Of a stretch of 64,000 nt of DNA, positions 6,903 through 15,695 are shown in pieces; the stretch's first letter is position 1; every line of letters starts with the position of its first letter. The DNA is taken from contig NZ_CP051155.1 of assembly GCF_012277275.1 (NCBI RefSeq), positions 2,790,001 to 2,854,000 of the forward strand, read 5' to 3'. The position numbers were made by a program, and so were the translations under genes. This DNA is from Gephyromycinifex aptenodytis. GTDB taxonomy: Bacteria; Actinomycetota; Actinomycetes; Actinomycetales; Dermatophilaceae. Below the pieces are notes generated by a model. The model did not search any database and was not told the DNA's origin. It saw nothing but the letters and a program-made list of their open reading frames with translations.

Positions 6903-7682
6903 GTGAGTCAGGTCGAGGACAAGCGAGACAACCCGGCAGCGGGCCGAGCGGAGGCCGCAGGCCCGCCGGAGCAGCTACCTCACGTCGAGTCACCCGCGGG
7001 CGTCGACCAGGCGGGGGCTGCGGGCGCTGCCGGGGTGTTCATCGCCTTCGAGGGTGGGGACGGGGCTGGGAAGTCGACCCAGCTGCAGGCGCTGGTGTCG
7101 TGGCTGCGCACCCAGGGCCGTGAGGTGGTCGCCACCCGCGAACCCGGTGGCACCGAACTGGGCTGCACCATCAGAGATCTGCTGCTTCACGGCGGGGAGG
7201 TCGCGGCGCGCGCCGAGGCGTTGTTGTTCGCGGCGGACCGTGCCCAGCATGTGGCGACGCTGGTGCGCCCGGCGCTGCAGCGTGGGGCGGTCGTGGTGAC
7301 GGACCGCTACATCGACTCCTCAGTGGCCTATCAGGGGGCGGGGCGTGCGCTCGCGCCCCAGGAGATCCTGGATCTGTCGCACTGGGCCACCCGCGGGCTG
7401 GTGCCGGACCTGACGGTGTTGCTCGACGTGGATCCGGACACCGGCCGTGCTCGCCGCAGCGGGGATGACCGGATGGAGGCTGCCGGCGGCGAATTTCACG
7501 CCAGGGTGCGCGCGCACTTCGTGTCCCTGGCCCAGGCGCATCCGCAGCGCTATCTGGTCCTGGACGCCGGTGCGGCGCCCGAAAGCATCGCGCAGGCGGT
7601 GCGCGAGCGGGTCCAGGAGTTACTCGGGAAGCGCTCGGGAGCGGGCGCCGAGCAGTCTCCCGGTGGGCCGGGGATGCCCTGA
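6903..7682 (+). CDS. tmk: dTMP (thymidylate) kinase
   Basis: It phosphorylates dTMP to dTDP with ATP for DNA synthesis. The P-loop FEGGDGAGKST (49-59), the DR motif VTDRYIDSSVAYQG and the lid RARRSGDDRME are all present. The protein is 259 residues because of a 45-residue Ala/Glu-rich N-terminal extension before the P-loop; a later start is possible but the -10 box TAGGCT favours GTG 6903. Its TGA overlaps the ATG of holB by one base, so both are co-translated, an arrangement common in actinobacteria. Confidence 0.93.
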   Translation: MSQVEDKRDNPAAGRAEAAGPPEQLPHVESPAGVDQAGAAGAAGVFIAFEGGDGAGKSTQLQALVSWLRTQGREVVATREPGGTELGCTIRDLLLHGGEVAARAEALLFAADRAQHVATLVRPALQRGAVVVTDRYIDSSVAYQGAGRALAPQEILDLSHWATRGLVPDLTVLLDVDPDTGRARRSGDDRMEAAGGEFHARVRAHFVSLAQAHPQRYLVLDAGAAPESIAQAVRERVQELLGKRSGAGAEQSPGGPGMP

Positions 7683-8824
7683 TGAGTGTGTGGGACGACT
7701 TGGTCGGCCAATCTCAAACGGTCGCCACTCTGTCGCGGGCGGCCGGCAACCCGGCCGCAATGACCCACGCCTGGCTGTTGACCGGGCCGCCGGGTTCTGG
7801 ACGTTCCAACGCCGCCCGCGCTTTCGCCGCAGCGCTCAACTGCGCCGAGCAGGGGTGCGGGCACTGCCGCGAGTGCCGCACCAGCCTGGACGGTACCCAC
7901 GCAGACGTCACCGTGGTGGCCACCGAAGGGTTGTCGATCCGGGTCGAGGATGCGCGACGGCTGGTAACGGAAGCTTCGCACCGCCCCTCGGTGGGGCAGT
8001 GGCGGATAGTCATCATCGAAGACGCCGACCGGCTCACCGAACGGGCCGCGGACGCCTTGCTGAAGGCGCTGGAGGAGCCGGTGACCCGCACAGTCTGGGT
8101 GTTGTGTGCGCCGTCGCTGGAAGACGTCATCATCACCATCCGCAGCCGCAGCCGTCATGTGCGCTTGCGCACGCCACCTGCGGATGCGGTCGCGGACCTG
8201 CTGGTCCGCCGCGACGGTATCGACCCGGCGATGGCGATGTACGCGGCCCGGGCCGCGCAGAGCCACATCGGACTGGCGCGGCGACTGGCTCGCGATGAGG
8301 GAGCGCGTATCCGCCGCCGAGACGTCGTGCGAATGAGTGGACGCATCCACACCGTGCCGGACGCCATCGGCGCCGCCGCAGACCTGGCCGCCATCTCCAC
8401 CGAGGAGTCGACGGCTTCCACCGGTGAGCGCGACGCCGCCGAGCGGGCGCGGCTGCTGGAGACCCTGGGGGCTGACCCCGGCGCCCGCACGCAACCGCCG
8501 CACATCCGTTCTCAGCTCGCCTCGCTGGAGAAGGAGCAGAAGGCGCGTGCCACCAGGCTCGCCCGCGACGTCGTCGACCGCTCGTTGATCGACTTGCTCT
8601 CGATCTACCGAGACGCGCTCGTCATGCGTTTCGGGGCCCCGATCGATCTGGTGAACGAGGGGTTGCGCTCGGACGTGGAGTCGTTGGCTCGGGCGATGAA
8701 CCCTGAAGAGCTGCTGGCGGCGATGACCGCGATCGGCACCGCCCGGGAAAGAATTGACGCCAACGTGCCGCTGCTGTTGGCCTTGGAGGCGATGGCTGTT
8801 TCGTTGCGTCTTCCGCGTCGTTGA
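7682..8824 (+). CDS. holB: DNA polymerase III subunit delta'
   Basis: 380 residues. This is the clamp-loader delta' subunit that helps load the beta clamp. A four-Cys zinc site is at C54, C59, C62 and C65. The Walker-A-like loop GPPGSGRSN (35-43) has Arg in place of Lys, as expected for delta', which does not hydrolyse ATP. IIEDADRLTERAADALLK is the Walker B/sensor region and IRSRSRHVRL the sensor 1 region. Translation is coupled to tmk through the TGATG overlap. The C-terminus is long and acts in pentamer assembly. Confidence 0.92.
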   Translation: MSVWDDLVGQSQTVATLSRAAGNPAAMTHAWLLTGPPGSGRSNAARAFAAALNCAEQGCGHCRECRTSLDGTHADVTVVATEGLSIRVEDARRLVTEASHRPSVGQWRIVIIEDADRLTERAADALLKALEEPVTRTVWVLCAPSLEDVIITIRSRSRHVRLRTPPADAVADLLVRRDGIDPAMAMYAARAAQSHIGLARRLARDEGARIRRRDVVRMSGRIHTVPDAIGAAADLAAISTEESTASTGERDAAERARLLETLGADPGARTQPPHIRSQLASLEKEQKARATRLARDVVDRSLIDLLSIYRDALVMRFGAPIDLVNEGLRSDVESLARAMNPEELLAAMTAIGTARERIDANVPLLLALEAMAVSLRLPRR

Positions 8825-8974
8825 GCCGGTAACCAGTACCCCGGATGTGCCGTACCCGGCAAGGGTCTGTGACCTCGTGGGTCCGGGCGAAGTGGGTGCT
8901 GGTCAGCGCTGGCAGGTACCGTTACGCGCTAGATGCACCGCTCCTTCGGCGGGGCGGGTGTGAAGGAGGAACCG

Positions 8975-10537
8975 GTGCAGGTACGCGGGATCAAAGCGCT
9001 TCAAGCGGCGATGGCGAGTCTGATTCTGATGACGGGAACCGCAGGATGCACGGTGCCGCCGCCGAACAAGGCAGCCCCGGCACCCGGGGCACTGGCGGCG
9101 ACCCAGCCGCCGGAGGGCCAAGAGGATCTGGCGCGGTTCTACGAGCAGAAGCTGGACTTCACCGAGTGCGGCGACGCCGGGGAGAGCAAGGCCTCCTGTG
9201 CCTGGCTCGAGGTTCCGATGGACTACGACAAGCCCGACGGCGAGACGGTGAAGCTACGGGTGTTGCGGGTCCAGGCCCGCGGGGGCAAAGCGAAGAAGAG
9301 CCTGCTGGTGAACCCGGGCGGCCCGGGGGGCAGCGCGGTGGAGTACGCCCGCGCCGCCGACTTCATCGTCTCCCCGAAGATCCGTCGCTCGTTCGATGTG
9401 GTCGGTTTCGACCCGCGCGGTGTCGGCGAATCCTCGCCGATCGTGTGCGTCGGCCCGCGTGAGGTCGACGCGATGATCGCTACCGACCCCACGCCTGATG
9501 ACGCTGAAGAGTTGGACGCGCTACGGGCCAACGCCGAGGAGTTCGGGAAGGCCTGCCAGGAGAAGTACCCCGAACTGCTCGAACATGTCTCCACAGTGGA
9601 CGCCGCTAAAGACATGGATGTACTGCGGGCGGCGTTGGGGCAGGCCAAGCTGAGCTACCTCGGCAAGTCCTACGGCACCTTCCTCGGGGCCACCTATGCC
9701 GGTCTCTTCCCCTCGCGGGTCGGGTCGATGGTGCTGGACGGGGCGATCGCGCCCGACCTGAGCAACGAGGAGATGAACCTCGGACAGGCGGTCGGTTTCG
9801 AGACCGCCACCCGCGCCTATGTGCGCGCCTGCATCAGCGACGGAGACTGCCCCCTCGGCAACGATGTCGAAGAGGGCATGAAGCAGCTGCGGCAGCTTCT
9901 GAAGGACATCGATGAGCGCCCGCTGCTGGTGGATGAGGACGTGCGGGTCACGAAGCTGACCGAGGGATGGGCCAGCACCGGGTTGGCGCGTGCCATGTAT
10001 GAGCAGGAGCTGTGGGGCGGGCTCACCGATGCGTTGCGGGAAGCCAAGGAAGGCAACGGCGATCTGCTGTTCGCGATGGCTCGCGAGTACGCCGACCGTG
10101 ACGAACAAGGCAAGTACGCCGGTAACATCATGCAGGTGATCTCGGCGGTGAACTGCTTGGATCGTCCGGCCACCAGGCCCAGCGACAAGGAGTTGGAAGC
10201 GCGCGTCGAGGAGTTCCGCAAGGCTGCTCCGACCTGGGGCCCTTCGATGGCGTTGGGTTCCTCGACCTGTGAGACCTGGCCGGTGAAGTCGCCCTATAAG
10301 CCGGAGAAGATCACTGCGGCCGGTGCCGGACCGATCGTGGTCGTCGGCACCACTCGCGACCCGGCCACCCCCTACGAGTGGGCGCAGCGCCTGGCTGACC
10401 AGCTGGAATCCGGTCGCCTCATCACCTTCGACGGTGACGGCCACACGGCGTACATGCGTAGCAACGCCTGCGTCGACAACGCGGTGGACGCCTACCTGAG
10501 CAGCGGCAAAGCCCCCAAGGATGGGCTGGCCTGCTGA
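8975..10537 (+). CDS. Alpha/beta-hydrolase, tripeptidyl-aminopeptidase (TAP/SlpD) type, secreted
   Basis: The 520-residue protein starts with a signal peptide ending in MTGTAGC, a likely though slightly atypical lipobox, so it is probably exported and lipid-anchored. The first hydrolase half has LLVNPGGPGGSAVEYA (oxyanion region) and the nucleophile elbow GKSYG with Ser at about 232. The TAP-like C-terminal domain supplies Asp (TTRDPATPYEWA) and His (GDGHTAY). The family removes tripeptides or hydrolyses esters outside the cell. GTG 8975 is chosen because GGAGG lies 5 nt upstream; the frame is open from 8933. Confidence 0.85.
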   Translation: MQVRGIKALQAAMASLILMTGTAGCTVPPPNKAAPAPGALAATQPPEGQEDLARFYEQKLDFTECGDAGESKASCAWLEVPMDYDKPDGETVKLRVLRVQARGGKAKKSLLVNPGGPGGSAVEYARAADFIVSPKIRRSFDVVGFDPRGVGESSPIVCVGPREVDAMIATDPTPDDAEELDALRANAEEFGKACQEKYPELLEHVSTVDAAKDMDVLRAALGQAKLSYLGKSYGTFLGATYAGLFPSRVGSMVLDGAIAPDLSNEEMNLGQAVGFETATRAYVRACISDGDCPLGNDVEEGMKQLRQLLKDIDERPLLVDEDVRVTKLTEGWASTGLARAMYEQELWGGLTDALREAKEGNGDLLFAMAREYADRDEQGKYAGNIMQVISAVNCLDRPATRPSDKELEARVEEFRKAAPTWGPSMALGSSTCETWPVKSPYKPEKITAAGAGPIVVVGTTRDPATPYEWAQRLADQLESGRLITFDGDGHTAYMRSNACVDNAVDAYLSSGKAPKDGLAC

Positions 10538-10547
10538 GGAAGCGATT

Positions 10548-10577
10548 TTGGGAACTGCCCTGGCGCCTGCGTATACT
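10548..10577 (+). promoter_or_regulatory. Promoter of the tRNA-Thr gene
   Basis: -35 TTGGGA (10548-10553), an 18-bp spacer and -10 TATACT (10572-10577), close to the vegetative consensus and much stronger than the protein-gene promoters here. Transcription would start near 10584, 21 nt before the mature tRNA. Confidence 0.75.
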
Positions 10578-10604
10578 TGACAGGCACGCAATCGCGGCGT
10601 GCAT

Positions 10605-10678
10605 GCCGCTTTAGCTCAGTCGGCCAGAGCGATTCACTCGTAATGAATAGGTCGTCGGTTCGATTCCGACAAGCGGCT
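10605..10678 (+). tRNA. tRNA-Thr (anticodon CGT)
   Basis: Cloverleaf with a 7-bp acceptor stem (GCCGCTT with AAGCGGC at 10671-10677), D arm from TTAGCTCAGT, anticodon stem ATTCA/TGAAT, loop CTCGTAA with anticodon CGT at 10639-10641, and T arm GTCGGTTCGATTCCGAC. The anticodon reads ACG (Thr). CCA is not encoded. The gene has its own promoter and terminator. Confidence 0.95.
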
Positions 10679-10685
10679 CAGGCAA

Positions 10686-10714
10686 GGCCCTCCACTTCGG
10701 TGGGGGGCCTTTTC
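10686..10714 (+). terminator. Intrinsic terminator after tRNA-Thr
   Basis: A 10-bp stem (10686-10695 with 10700-10709, one G-U pair) capped by a TTCG tetraloop and followed by TTTTC, starting 8 nt after the tRNA. Confidence 0.85.
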
Positions 10715-10778
10715 TGGTGCGCCGATCTTCTCGCGCCGCCAATTGGCAGTGACGGCTCGCGGGCAGAGTTGCGGGGGC

Positions 10779-11627
10779 TTAGGCGCGGGGGTTGCGGGCT
10801 TCGTCCTGGGTCAGGATTCGTTCGAAGCGGGTGCCTGGTTCGATGACGATGACGTCGGAGCCGGTGGGGACGCCGTGTTCGCGGAAAGCGGCCAAGACTC
10901 GGGCGATGACTTCGTGGGTGGCTTCGCGGGTCTCCAGCTGGGTGGCTCCGGACCAGAACCGCAACTCGATATGCACCGTGGTGGTGCCGATCTCGGTCAG
11001 CAGCGCTCGCGGAGCAGGAGTGTCCATCACCAGCGGTTCGTCCAGCATCGCCTGCTCAGCCACCTGGCACGCACGGCGAAGGTCCGTGGCGTCGTCCACA
11101 TCCAAGCCGACGCTCGTACGCACCTGCTCGAACCCGGTCTGCACCGTCACCATCTGCGAATGCAGCACCGCGTTCGGGATCAGCACCAGACGACCGTCGA
11201 AGGTGCGGATCGCGCTGGAGGTCAATCCCATCGAGACGATCGTGCCCCGATGATCCCCCACACTCACCTGATCGCCCACCCGGAAACGGTCCCGGGCCAG
11301 CAGCACGATCCCGGCGAACATATTGCCCAGGACTGTTTGAAAAGCGATACCGGCAGCGATGGAGACAACACCGACACCGCCGAGGATGTCCACCGGTTTC
11401 ACGCTGGGGAACATGATCGTCAAACCAGCCAGGATGCCTACCGCGACGACCAGCCAGGCAGCCAAGCGGCCGAAGACAGCCGCTGAAGCCGGACCACGAC
11501 CCCGCCACAACAACAGGTGGCGCACCGCGAAACGAGCGATGAGAGAAAGGACGACACCGGCTGCCACCGCCGAAAGCCCCAAGCCTGCGCCCGCCCATGT
11601 GACCGGGGGAAGATCCACTGTGATCAT
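10779..11627 (-). CDS. MscS family mechanosensitive ion channel
   Basis: 282 residues with three N-terminal membrane segments and the pore/beta-domain signature GIAFQTVLGNMFAGIVLL (about 93-110), then DRFRVGDQVSVGDHRGTI and LIPNAVL typical of MscS. It opens under membrane tension to release solutes during osmotic downshock. The start overlaps the stop of the DUF2254 gene (ATGA), so both form a two-gene minus-strand operon of membrane proteins. Confidence 0.88.
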   Translation of the reverse strand: MITVDLPPVTWAGAGLGLSAVAAGVVLSLIARFAVRHLLLWRGRGPASAAVFGRLAAWLVVAVGILAGLTIMFPSVKPVDILGGVGVVSIAAGIAFQTVLGNMFAGIVLLARDRFRVGDQVSVGDHRGTIVSMGLTSSAIRTFDGRLVLIPNAVLHSQMVTVQTGFEQVRTSVGLDVDDATDLRRACQVAEQAMLDEPLVMDTPAPRALLTEIGTTTVHIELRFWSGATQLETREATHEVIARVLAAFREHGVPTGSDVIVIEPGTRFERILTQDEARNPRA

Positions 11628-12904
11628 CCGACACTCTCCAATGGGCCGTCGACGTCCTGGCGAACCCGACGGATTGCCGGGAGATAACGCTGCAGAGAAA
11701 CATCCTCCAGGTCATCCAGCATGACCCGAAGCCGCCGCGGAACCTGCAACGAACCCTTGCCATAGTGGTTGATCTCGGCCACCGCCAAATCGATGAGATC
11801 TTCGATCGACTGCGGCGGATGAACGACCCGGACGTTACCGTCCTCATCGGCGATGAACGAGCTCGGGGTTGTGCGACCCACCAGGCAGCGCAGGACGCGG
11901 TGCAATTCATTGATGCACTGCACAGCCGTGGTCGGGTCGTTGATACCCGGGGAGAGCGCGCGCTCGGCAATATCGACAAGCTGGCGGATACCGAAGGCGA
12001 CGTCCTGCCACATCTGCCGCTCTGCGCCCAGACCGATGAAACCGTAGAGCTTTTCCTGCTCATCCTGGTCCAACTCACTGATTCCCCACAACCGCATCAG
12101 CTTCTGACCTTCGGCCAGGAACATTCCCACCGGACGATCGACGGTGATGACGATGTCGCGTTCCTTGGCGAAACCGGTGAGCCGGTCATAGTCGATATAG
12201 GTGATCTGACCATGCCGTTTGCTGGTGCTCACCTCGACCCGGGGAGTGTCCGGGGGTGGGGACCAGGTGGGTCCGGCAATCGAAGAGCCATCGGCCGTTT
12301 CGGGATACATCTTGTCCGCAAGGGCCAGGGTGTGATCGCCGATCCCGGAGATGACCTCACAGACCTGGATCGAGTTCGTGATGTGGTGGATGAAGGCCAG
12401 GAAACACCCGACACTGCACAACACCAGGACGAAGGCGATCGTGACCGAAAGTTGCGGCACGAAGGTGGCGGTGTCGCCGAAATCCCCCATCACCGAGCGG
12501 GTGACGGTCAACGCGAAGACGAAACTGGCGGTGAAGACACCCAGCGTCGCCTGGGTGATCCGGCTGTCCAGGAAGGAGCCCAATACTCGCGGGGTGAATT
12601 GGCTGCTCGCCAACTGCAGGGTCACCATGGTGATCGAGAACACCAGACCGGTCATTGAGATCATGCCGGTGGCGATGGTTCCGAGCAGGCCGCGCGCCCC
12701 CTCCGGGCCGCCTTGGAAGACGTACGGAATCGTGGGCGTCAGCCAGGATTCCAACCACGGGATGATGATTCCTGCCGCCACGGCCGCCACCACGCTGGCG
12801 ACCGGGATAGCCCAGAACGGCATCCACATCTTGGTCCACCACGAAGAGCCCTCCACCTTGGGAGTTCTGCCCCCTGCGCGGGTGCTGGTCTCTCTCGGGT
12901 TCAC
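11624..12904 (-). CDS. DUF2254 family membrane protein
   Basis: The 426-residue protein has four N-terminal membrane segments (first about 28-50; another beginning TGLVFSITMVTLQLASSQFT) and a soluble C-terminal part with ALSPGINDPTTAVQCI, the most conserved piece of DUF2254. Its function is unknown. It is translationally coupled to the MscS gene, which suggests a membrane or turgor role. GTG 12904 is chosen because GAGGTG lies 8 nt upstream and hydrophilic-to-membrane sequence starts there; the frame is open to 13129 but that extension is Arg/Pro-rich and not protein-like. Confidence 0.8.
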   Translation of the reverse strand: MNPRETSTRAGGRTPKVEGSSWWTKMWMPFWAIPVASVVAAVAAGIIIPWLESWLTPTIPYVFQGGPEGARGLLGTIATGMISMTGLVFSITMVTLQLASSQFTPRVLGSFLDSRITQATLGVFTASFVFALTVTRSVMGDFGDTATFVPQLSVTIAFVLVLCSVGCFLAFIHHITNSIQVCEVISGIGDHTLALADKMYPETADGSSIAGPTWSPPPDTPRVEVSTSKRHGQITYIDYDRLTGFAKERDIVITVDRPVGMFLAEGQKLMRLWGISELDQDEQEKLYGFIGLGAERQMWQDVAFGIRQLVDIAERALSPGINDPTTAVQCINELHRVLRCLVGRTTPSSFIADEDGNVRVVHPPQSIEDLIDLAVAEINHYGKGSLQVPRRLRVMLDDLEDVSLQRYLPAIRRVRQDVDGPLESVG

Positions 12905-13234
12905 TACCGCACCTCGTTCGGGCGTAGACAATCGGGCAGGGCGGATGCTTTCTTGCTGCCGTTCACTGTTCCATCGTCCTCGACCGGGCCCACGACGCCA
13001 ATCCGGGACTGCCATAACCGCCCCGAAAGGTGCGGGGCCGGCGCCGGGAAACCCCATCCAGACGCTTGCGCGGCTGCGCGATAGCTGCGTTGGGGGCAGG
13101 TAGGAAAGGACGACTGTGACCACGCCCACAGATGTCTGTCAGTCTTGGGGTGCCCGGCGGGCAGCGACGATGGGGCCGCATCACGTCGGTACGCGCGTCA
13201 TTGACAGCCCTTCAGCGAGAGCAAGGAGGCCCCC
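12905..13234. other. 330-bp intergenic region between divergent DUF2254 and cutA genes
   Basis: It should hold two divergent promoters, but no clear -35/-10 pair was found. A weak GTG frame begins at 13116 behind GGAAAGGA and runs into cutA in another frame; its Arg-rich product is not convincing. The cutA Shine-Dalgarno AAGGAGG is at its right end. Confidence 0.4.
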
Positions 13235-13558
13235 GTGCCGGAATGCGTCGAGGTCGTCATCACCGGTCCAACCCCTGAATGGGCAGAAGACCTTGCACAA
13301 CTCCTCGTCGAGGAGCGCCTTGCAGCCTGCGTGCACATCGTGCCCGAGATGCGCTCGGTCTACCGGTGGGAGGAAGAGATCAATGACGACCCGGAAACCC
13401 GCTTGAACGTGCATACCCGCGCCGAGCTCGTCCCGGCGCTGACCGATCGGGTGTGCGCACTGCATTCCTATGACGTGCCATGCGTGATGGCACTGCCCAT
13501 CGTCGGCGGGCTGCCCAGCTATCTGCAATGGGTCATCGACAACACCCGCGACGCCTGA
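13235..13558 (+). CDS. cutA: Divalent cation tolerance protein CutA
   Basis: 107 residues, the usual size of this trimeric ferredoxin-like protein. Conserved elements are LVEERLAACVHIVP (about 24-37), SVYRWEEEI (about 41-49) and the C-terminal YLQWVIDNT. Linked to copper tolerance in E. coli, its molecular role remains uncertain. GTG 13235 follows AAGGAGG by 6 nt. It stands alone and converges on ppa across a hairpin. Confidence 0.9.
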   Translation: MPECVEVVITGPTPEWAEDLAQLLVEERLAACVHIVPEMRSVYRWEEEINDDPETRLNVHTRAELVPALTDRVCALHSYDVPCVMALPIVGGLPSYLQWVIDNTRDA

Positions 13559-13573
13559 ACTGTGCCCACGCGT

Positions 13574-13600
13574 TCAAGCCCCGGCAGGACCGGGGCTTGA
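13574..13600. terminator. Bidirectional hairpin between cutA and ppa
   Basis: An 11-bp perfect stem (13574-13584 with 13590-13600) and 5-nt loop, without T-run, placed between convergent genes, so it can serve both. Confidence 0.7.
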
Positions 13601-13619
13601 AACGGTTACCGCGACAATC

Positions 13620-14168
13620 TCAATGCGCGTGCGGCGAAGGCCAACGGCTCGTCGTGACACCGTTGTCCACGGCGCGCTGCACTGCCTCTTCGATGATCCG
13701 CTCGGCGGTCTCTTTACCGGCCCAGTGGGCGCCGACGACGGACTTGCCCGGCTCGAGGTCCTTATAGGTCTCGAAGAAGTGCTGAATCTCGAGACGGTCG
13801 AACTCGCTGACGTCTTCAAGGGCCTGCATGTGCTCTACCCGAGGGTCCTTGGCGGGGACGCACAGGATCTTGTCGTCACCGCCGGCCTCATCACGCATGT
13901 GGAACATGCCGATGGCGCGGCACTCGATGAGCACGCCAGGGAAGGTGGGGGAGTCCAGCAGCACGAGTGCGTCCAGCGGGTCGCCGTCTTCACCCAGGGT
14001 GTCCTCGATGTAACCGTAATCACTCGGGTACTGGGTGGAGGTGAAGAGCATCCGGTCGAGTCGAATACGTCCCGTCGCATGATCGACCTCGTACTTGTTG
14101 CGCTGGCCCTTGGGGATTTCGACGGTGACGTCGAAGTACTTGGGCTGGGCAGCCTCGTTGCTGGTCAT
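13620..14168 (-). CDS. ppa: Inorganic pyrophosphatase
   Basis: The 182-residue family I soluble pyrophosphatase hydrolyses pyrophosphate from biosynthesis to phosphate with Mg2+. The signature [13 protein letters not shown] (D-x-D-P-x-D) is near residue 53-65, and [12 protein letters not shown] and YPSDYGYIE line the active site. ATG 14168 fits the family N-terminus; an upstream in-frame start at 14195 would add nine atypical residues. It is divergent from dacB with a short shared promoter region, as in mycobacteria. Confidence 0.95.
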   Translation of the reverse strand: MTSNEAAQPKYFDVTVEIPKGQRNKYEVDHATGRIRLDRMLFTSTQYPSDYGYIEDTLGEDGDPLDALVLLDSPTFPGVLIECRAIGMFHMRDEAGGDDKILCVPAKDPRVEHMQALEDVSEFDRLEIQHFFETYKDLEPGKSVVGAHWAGKETAERIIEEAVQRAVDNGVTTSRWPSPHAH

Positions 14169-14213
14169 CCGAGCGGGCCTCCTTGAAAGTGACACGTAAA
14201 CTCAAACGACAGC

Positions 14214-15695
14214 ATGTCACGAGGAGCCGGTGCAGGTGGGCGGACCGAGCGGGGAAACGGGGAGAGGTTGAACAGGCGCGCATCCGTTGCGGCCGTTGTC
14301 GCGGCTCTGGTCGCCGGATACGGCGCGGCAGACGTGGCCGACCTCGTACCCGGTGTCCTGACCCGGGCGCCTGCCCCAGCCGCCGCGCCGAACCGGTCGG
14401 CGCCGCCGCCGTCCGACGACCAGAGCCAGACACCGGCGCCGCAACCACTGGCAGATCTCGACCCGTCAGCGCCGACGCCCAGCACACAAGGTCTGGCCGC
14501 AGCCGTAGCCGGCCCGTTACGCGACCCGGCGCTGGCCGGGGGGATCGGGCTGGACATCCGCGACGGGCTCAGCGGCGCCTCGCTGCTGTCGGTGGACGCC
14601 GAACGTCCTCGCGTGCCGGCCTCCACCGCCAAGTTGCTCACCGCCGCAGCGGTCGCGCACGGCGGCGATCTGAATTCGCGCCTGTTCACCCGAACCGTCG
14701 GCTCACCCGGCGTGATCACCTTGGTCGCCGGTGGGGACACGCTGCTGGCCCCCGGCGCCGGAGACCCGGGGGCCACCGCCGGTCACGCCGGGCTCGAAGA
14801 TCTCGCCGCTGCCAGCGCCCGAGCACTGACACAGGCCGGGACCAGCACGGTTCGGCTCCACCTGGACGACACCTACGCTCGCGGGCCGCTGGCCGCCTCG
14901 GGCTGGGGAACCGGGGACCTGCGAAGCGGTTTCACCGGGCCCGTCGTAATGCTGGGGATGACGACACAGCGGTCGCTGCCCGGGCACCCTGCGCCGGCGG
15001 ACCCCCCGCTGGCGACGGCAGCGGCCTTCACCCAAGCGTTGCGCAGGCACGGGGTCACGGTTCAGGGGCCGCCCACCCGCGAGGCCGCGCCTGCGGACGG
15101 GGTCGAACTGGCCCGGGTGGAATCGGCGCCGCTGCGGGACGTGCTCGGGTTGGCGTTGCTGGAATCGGACAACGCGCTGACGGAGATCGTGGCGCGAAGC
15201 ACCGCCGTGCAGGCCGGAACGCAACCCACCTTCCCGGCTGTCGCGGGGTGGGTGCGCGAGCAACTCGGGGCGCTCGGTGTTCCCTTGACCGGGGTCACCC
15301 TCAGCGACGCCTCCGGACTTTCCCGCAGCACCAAGGTCCCGACCCGGGCCGTCGCTGATGTCGTCTCGCTCGCGGCCTCGGCTCGGGCGCCGGCGCTGGC
15401 CGCAGTCCTGGATCAACTTCCGGTCGCCGGGCTCACCGGCACGTTGGCCTCCCGCTACCTCAGCGTCCCGACGCAACCGGCTGCCGGGGTGGCCCGGGCC
15501 AAGACGGGCACCCTGACCGGGGTCACTTCCCTCGGCGGGACCGTGGTGGATCGGGATGGGCGGCTGCTTGTCTATGCGTTGATCGCTGACGGGGTGACGC
15601 CGCAGGGAACGCTGGAGGCACGCGCGGCGTTGGACCGCGTGGTCGCCGCGCTGGCCGAGTGCGGCTGCCAGACGCCGACGAGGGGAACTCCATGA
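14214..15695 (+). CDS. dacB: D-alanyl-D-alanine carboxypeptidase/endopeptidase (PBP4 class)
   Basis: The 493-residue penicillin-binding protein of peptidase family S13 trims peptidoglycan stem peptides outside the membrane. After an N-terminal signal anchor (about 22-40) and a Pro/Ala-rich linker come the three active-site motifs: S-x-x-K as STAK (137-140), S-x-N as SDN in LLESDNALTE, and KTG in RAKTGTLTG. ATG 14214 lies 11 nt after TAAACT, a possible -10; TTG 14268 is an alternative start next to GGGGAGAGG. Its stop overlaps the next start (ATGA). Confidence 0.88.
   Translation: MSRGAGAGGRTERGNGERLNRRASVAAVVAALVAGYGAADVADLVPGVLTRAPAPAAAPNRSAPPPSDDQSQTPAPQPLADLDPSAPTPSTQGLAAAVAGPLRDPALAGGIGLDIRDGLSGASLLSVDAERPRVPASTAKLLTAAAVAHGGDLNSRLFTRTVGSPGVITLVAGGDTLLAPGAGDPGATAGHAGLEDLAAASARALTQAGTSTVRLHLDDTYARGPLAASGWGTGDLRSGFTGPVVMLGMTTQRSLPGHPAPADPPLATAAAFTQALRRHGVTVQGPPTREAAPADGVELARVESAPLRDVLGLALLESDNALTEIVARSTAVQAGTQPTFPAVAGWVREQLGALGVPLTGVTLSDASGLSRSTKVPTRAVADVVSLAASARAPALAAVLDQLPVAGLTGTLASRYLSVPTQPAAGVARAKTGTLTGVTSLGGTVVDRDGRLLVYALIADGVTPQGTLEARAALDRVVAALAECGCQTPTRGTP

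Noticed and set aside
11624-13129. Longer start for the DUF2254 protein
   Set aside because: The extra 75 residues are Arg/Pro/Gly-rich; GTG 12904 has a ribosome site and the natural N-terminus.
13116-13406. Small GTG gene with a Shine-Dalgarno before cutA
   Set aside because: The product is Arg/Ala-rich, runs into cutA in another frame and resembles no protein.
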